Source: an uncultured Clostridia bacterium
Lineage (GTDB): Bacteria > Bacillota > Clostridia > Oscillospirales > Ruminococcaceae
Assembly (NCBI GenBank): GCA_947627875.1
Contig: CANQXS010000003.1
Coordinates: 82,227-146,226, forward strand
Reading direction: 5' to 3'
Length of the DNA: 64,000 nt
The notes beneath the pieces were generated by a model. The model worked only from the letters and a program-made list of their open reading frames with translations. It did no database searches and was not told where the DNA came from. Every line of letters starts with the position of its first letter. Within the stretch, counting starts at the first letter, position 1. Position numbers and translations under genes: made by a program. Shown here piece after piece: positions 61,130 through 64,000 of the stretch.

Positions 61130-62548
61130 ATGGTATTTTCGTCGGTGGAATTTCTGTATTTTTATCTTCCCGCCGTTATCGCGCTCTATTGCGTATGCCC
61201 GAGAAGGTTCAGAAACGCCCTGCTCTTCGCGACGGGGCTTGTGTTCTATGCCTTCGGCGAGCCGATATATGTATTTGTGCTGCTCCTTTCCTGCCTGATA
61301 GACTACTTCGCGGGCATAATAATGGCGAAATACTCCGAACGCCCGAAAATCAGAAAGGTTTGCCTGATAATTTCGCTCGCCCTCAATCTCGGGCTTCTCG
61401 GAGTATTCAAATACACCCCCTTTATAATAAGGAATATAAACGCCGTTTTCGGGACGTCGTTTTCCACGGCGCTCCCGCTGCCGATAGGGATATCCTTCTT
61501 TACGTTTCAGAGCATGTCCTACGCCATTGACCTCTACCGCGGAGAGATCGGAGTTCAGCGCAGCTTTATCGACTTCTCAGCCTATGTTACGATGTTCCCC
61601 CAGATAGTCGCGGGACCTATAGTGAGATATAAAGACGTAGAATCCGAGCTTGCCGACAGGCGGGTTACGGTAATAGGCTTCTCCGACGGCGTGAGCAGGT
61701 TCGTCAGGGGGCTTGCGAAAAAGGTACTTCTTGCAAATAACATCGGAGCGCTCTGGGAAGAGGTCAAGGCCGCCGACTATTCCGCGCTTCCGGCCCTTAC
61801 CGCCTGGCTTGGGATCGTCGCTTTCACGCTTCAGATATACTTCGACTTCTCGGGCTATTCCGATATGGCGATAGGTCTCGGAAAGATGCTCGGCTTCAGC
61901 TTCCCCGAAAACTTCGACCACCCCTACGTTTCAAAGAGCGTCCGCGAATTCTGGCGGAGATGGCATATAACCCTCGGGCAGTGGTTCAAAAACTATGTGT
62001 ATATCCCCCTCTGCGGCAGCAGGGAGGGAATTGCTAAGACAGTCCGCAACCTCGCTGTCGTCTGGCTCCTGACCGGTCTTTGGCACGGCGCAAGCTGGAA
62101 TTTCGTCCTATGGGGAGTATGGTTCGGCGCCCTTATCATCGCCGAAAGGCTGTTTTTGGGGAAGCTCCTCGAAAAGCTGCCGGGATTTTTCGGCTGGCTT
62201 TATACGATGCTCGCGGTCGTACTCGGCTGGGTCCTGTTCGACACCGAGAGCATCGCCTCGGCGTTCGGCTTTATCGGGGCGATGTTCGGCGCGGGAGGCT
62301 CCTTCAGCGACGTTCATTCCTTCTGGCTCCTCTGCGAATATTCCCCGATAATTTCGCTCTGCATATTCTTTGCCTCGCAGGCACCGGGGAACTTCCGCGC
62401 AAGGCTTGAGAGCCGCTTTGAAGGTCTCGGGCTCAGAGCCGACGTTTTCAGGCTCGCCGAACCGCTGATAACCCTTGTTTTCCTCGCGGCGTCGACCGCT
62501 TATCTCGTAAATCAGAGCTACAATCCGTTTCTTTACTTCAACTTTTAA
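61130..62548 (+). CDS. MBOAT-family O-acyltransferase (AlgI-like)
   Basis: 472 residues with about eleven membrane helices. It transfers acetyl groups across the membrane to polysaccharides. Motifs: FPQIVAGPIVRYKDVE, FPENFDHPYVSKSVREFWRR then WHITLGQWFKNYVYIPL, and the active His in TGLWHGASWNFVLWG. Site AAAGGAGGGG. It pairs with the DHHW gene 17 bp downstream, as AlgI with AlgJ/AlgX. Confidence 0.93.
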   Translation: MVFSSVEFLYFYLPAVIALYCVCPRRFRNALLFATGLVFYAFGEPIYVFVLLLSCLIDYFAGIIMAKYSERPKIRKVCLIISLALNLGLLGVFKYTPFIIRNINAVFGTSFSTALPLPIGISFFTFQSMSYAIDLYRGEIGVQRSFIDFSAYVTMFPQIVAGPIVRYKDVESELADRRVTVIGFSDGVSRFVRGLAKKVLLANNIGALWEEVKAADYSALPALTAWLGIVAFTLQIYFDFSGYSDMAIGLGKMLGFSFPENFDHPYVSKSVREFWRRWHITLGQWFKNYVYIPLCGSREGIAKTVRNLAVVWLLTGLWHGASWNFVLWGVWFGALIIAERLFLGKLLEKLPGFFGWLYTMLAVVLGWVLFDTESIASAFGFIGAMFGAGGSFSDVHSFWLLCEYSPIISLCIFFASQAPGNFRARLESRFEGLGLRADVFRLAEPLITLVFLAASTAYLVNQSYNPFLYFNF

Positions 62549-62565
62549 AGGAGGGCAGACCGCTT

Positions 62566-63702
62566 ATGAAGCTTAAAAAGCTGATATCAGCCGTAAACAT
62601 CGCGCTGTTCTTCGCGTTTACGGTCATTCTCGCTCTGGCTACGCTTATTCTGCCGAAGTCCGGCTTCTCAGAGCTCGAGAACCGCTATCTCGCCGAGAGC
62701 CCCAAGCTCAGCGCGCGGTCGTGGTTTTCTAAGGAATACCCGACGGACCTCGGCGAATATTTGCAGGAGCACTTTGCCCTCCGCACGAATTGGATATCGC
62801 TTCGTACCTCGCTCGAGCGCCTTTTGGGTCACGACGAGGTCAACGGGATATACTTTGCCGACGGCAGATTCTTCGAGGCTTCCGAGCCGATAGACTACTC
62901 CCGAATCGACCGCTCGGTCTCGGCGATAAATTCCTTTGCCGAAGGGCTCGGCGGCAGGCTCAGCGTTATGATAGTCCCGACCTCGTCTCAGATATATATC
63001 GACCGCCTGCCCGACTACTCGCCCGACCCCGGTCAGCGCAGAATGATAAACTATGTTTACTCTGCGCTTTCGGAGGATATCCGCACTGTAGACGTATACG
63101 ACCGCCTCTACCGTGCCCGCGAGGACTATATCTATTACCGCACCGACCACCATTGGACCACGGCGGGAGCCTATATCGCCTACTGCGAATTTGCGAGGGC
63201 GATAGGCTATGACCCCGTAGCGCTCGACCGCATCGACATCGAGCACGCGCGCCACGATTTTTTGGGCTCATATTATTCAAAGGTCATCTCTGACGAAGCC
63301 GAGCCCGACACCGTCGATATATATTCCTCCGACGGCGCCGAGGTCACTTCCGTAAAGATAACCGCCCCTGACGGCAGCGTTTCGGAGCGCGATTCGGTCT
63401 ACTTCCGCGAATATCTCGATAAGAAAGACAAATATCTTACTTTCCTCGGCGAAAACGTTCCGCTTGTCGAGATCGAGTCCGACGCCGGCGGCGGCTCTCT
63501 CCTTATTATAAAGGACTCATACGCCAACTGCTTCGCGCCTTTTCTTACCAAGCACTTCTCAAAAGTAACGCTCGTCGACCTCAGATATATGATGAGCCTC
63601 TCGGATTACGTCGACGTCTCGGAATATGACCGCATTCTGATACTTTACAACGCCTCAACCTTTGCCGAAGACGCTAATATCGCGAAGCTTTCGGCAAAAT
63701 AG
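62566..63702 (+). CDS. DHHW-family (AlgJ/AlgX-like) O-acetylation protein
   Basis: 378 residues: one N-terminal helix (residues ~9-29) and an extracytoplasmic SGNH-like domain. The Asp-His pair is in YYRTDHHWTTAGAYIAY, which names the family; the Ser is probably in IIKDSYANCFAPFL. It is expected to take acetyl from the MBOAT partner and transfer it to a surface polysaccharide. The polymer is unknown. AAAGGAGGGC site. A weak terminator follows. Confidence 0.9.
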   Translation: MKLKKLISAVNIALFFAFTVILALATLILPKSGFSELENRYLAESPKLSARSWFSKEYPTDLGEYLQEHFALRTNWISLRTSLERLLGHDEVNGIYFADGRFFEASEPIDYSRIDRSVSAINSFAEGLGGRLSVMIVPTSSQIYIDRLPDYSPDPGQRRMINYVYSALSEDIRTVDVYDRLYRAREDYIYYRTDHHWTTAGAYIAYCEFARAIGYDPVALDRIDIEHARHDFLGSYYSKVISDEAEPDTVDIYSSDGAEVTSVKITAPDGSVSERDSVYFREYLDKKDKYLTFLGENVPLVEIESDAGGGSLLIIKDSYANCFAPFLTKHFSKVTLVDLRYMMSLSDYVDVSEYDRILILYNASTFAEDANIAKLSAK

Positions 63703-63726
63703 TGAAATTTCACAGACACCTTGCCG

Positions 63727-63754
63727 AAAAAATCGCGCAAAATGCGACTTTTTT
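63727..63754 (+). terminator. Terminator after the DHHW gene
   Basis: AAAAATCGC, GCAAAAT, GCGACTTTTTT: a short stem with a long T-run. Confidence 0.7.
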
Positions 63755-63783
63755 ATAAATTTGAATTTTTTTCGATTTTTCGC

Positions 63784-63812
63784 TTGACAACAGCTTTTGA
63801 ATATGGTATATT
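63784..63812 (+). promoter_or_regulatory. rRNA-operon-like promoter P1
   Basis: TTGACA, 17 bp, TATATT, within an AT-rich upstream tract (TTGAATTTTTTTCGATTTTTCGC) typical of UP elements. Confidence 0.85.
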
Positions 63813-63906
63813 AACGAAGCTGTCCCTTGGGGGATGAAAAGCGTAAGAGCTTTACAGCCGATGAGGGTATCTGAAAAAACTTTTGAAAAAAAGTTTAAAA
63901 AAGGTA

Positions 63907-63935
63907 TTGACAAGAGGCTTCGGATGTGATACAAT
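63907..63935 (+). promoter_or_regulatory. rRNA-operon-like promoter P2 and leader
   Basis: TTGACA, 17 bp, TACAAT, 123 bp after P1, also with an A/T tract before the -35. The leader then reads CAGCTTGAAAATTGAACAAT, the type seen just upstream of 16S rRNA genes in Clostridia. The 16S gene itself is not inside the window. Confidence 0.8.
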
Positions 63936-64000
63936 AATCGAGCGCCTTTTGAGAAGGGGCAGACAGCAGCTTGAAAATTGAACAATAGAACGAAATACAA

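Noticed and set aside
63710-64000. Minus-strand 96-residue ORF at the right edge
   Set aside because: It lies across the tandem rRNA-type promoters and leader; composition is AT-rich noise with no ribosome binding site.

Overview
This window looks like chromosomal DNA from a spore-forming, low-motility-type Clostridia (Firmicutes), most probably an Oscillospiraceae/Ruminococcaceae-like gut bacterium. The evidence is the sporulation genes spoIVB and gpr, two T-box leaders, RNase M5 (rnmV), ylxM-ffh, sigma-A promoters with near-uniform 17-bp spacers, strong AGGAGG-type ribosome binding sites and frequent GTG/TTG starts. Base composition is G+C-rich for a Firmicute (clearly above half by eye). 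The species cannot be named from this sequence. About 66 protein genes are supported. One broken sigma-factor-like gene and one insertion sequence are also present. No tRNA or CRISPR array was seen.

Layout, left to right. 1-9 kb: an AraC regulator, spoIVB, a three-palindrome intergenic region, small membrane proteins, murI, a YwiB-like protein, a GNAT acetyltransferase, prfC and a membrane-anchored XRE regulator. 9-19 kb: gdhA, dtd, an ArsC-like protein, a sigma-factor remnant, a GH27 alpha-galactosidase coupled to a small zinc-ribbon protein, a large MacB/FtsX-type ABC transporter, an sdpR-sdpI-yhfC cassette with a perfect palindromic operator, and a DUF6442/XRE pair with duplicated operators. 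19-26.6 kb: a complete trpEGDCFBA operon on the minus strand, read from one promoter through a tryptophan T-box, with a methyltransferase gene at its end.

26.6-39 kb: acpP, gpr, rpsT, a Thr/Glu-rich lipoprotein, a PucR-type regulator followed by ftsE-ftsX-EnvC-like M23 protein and an S41 protein that has lost its catalytic residues. These are followed by an HPr gene and the ylxM-ffh-rpsP-khpA-rimM-trmD translation and secretion operon. 39-50 kb: another XRE regulator, the hisS-aspS operon behind a T-box whose specifier reads GACAC (GAC for Asp and CAC for His overlapping), mgsA, and the cell-shape operon mreB-mreC-mreD-mrdA. A tyrosine phosphatase with an apparent AUA start and a ZIP metal transporter follow.

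50-64 kb: a pseudopilin overlapping a radical SAM gene, a DEDDh exonuclease, and a complete IS1-like element with 19-bp terminal repeats, an 8-bp target duplication and a frame break in an A7 run. After it come an NADPH-dependent FMN reductase, a 1089-residue hybrid histidine kinase, comEC (with a decayed metallo-beta-lactamase domain), holA, a dense cluster of UUCG-loop hairpins, rnmV, and an MBOAT/DHHW O-acetylation pair. The right edge carries two consecutive strong promoters and a leader typical of a ribosomal RNA operon, whose 16S gene should begin just outside the window.
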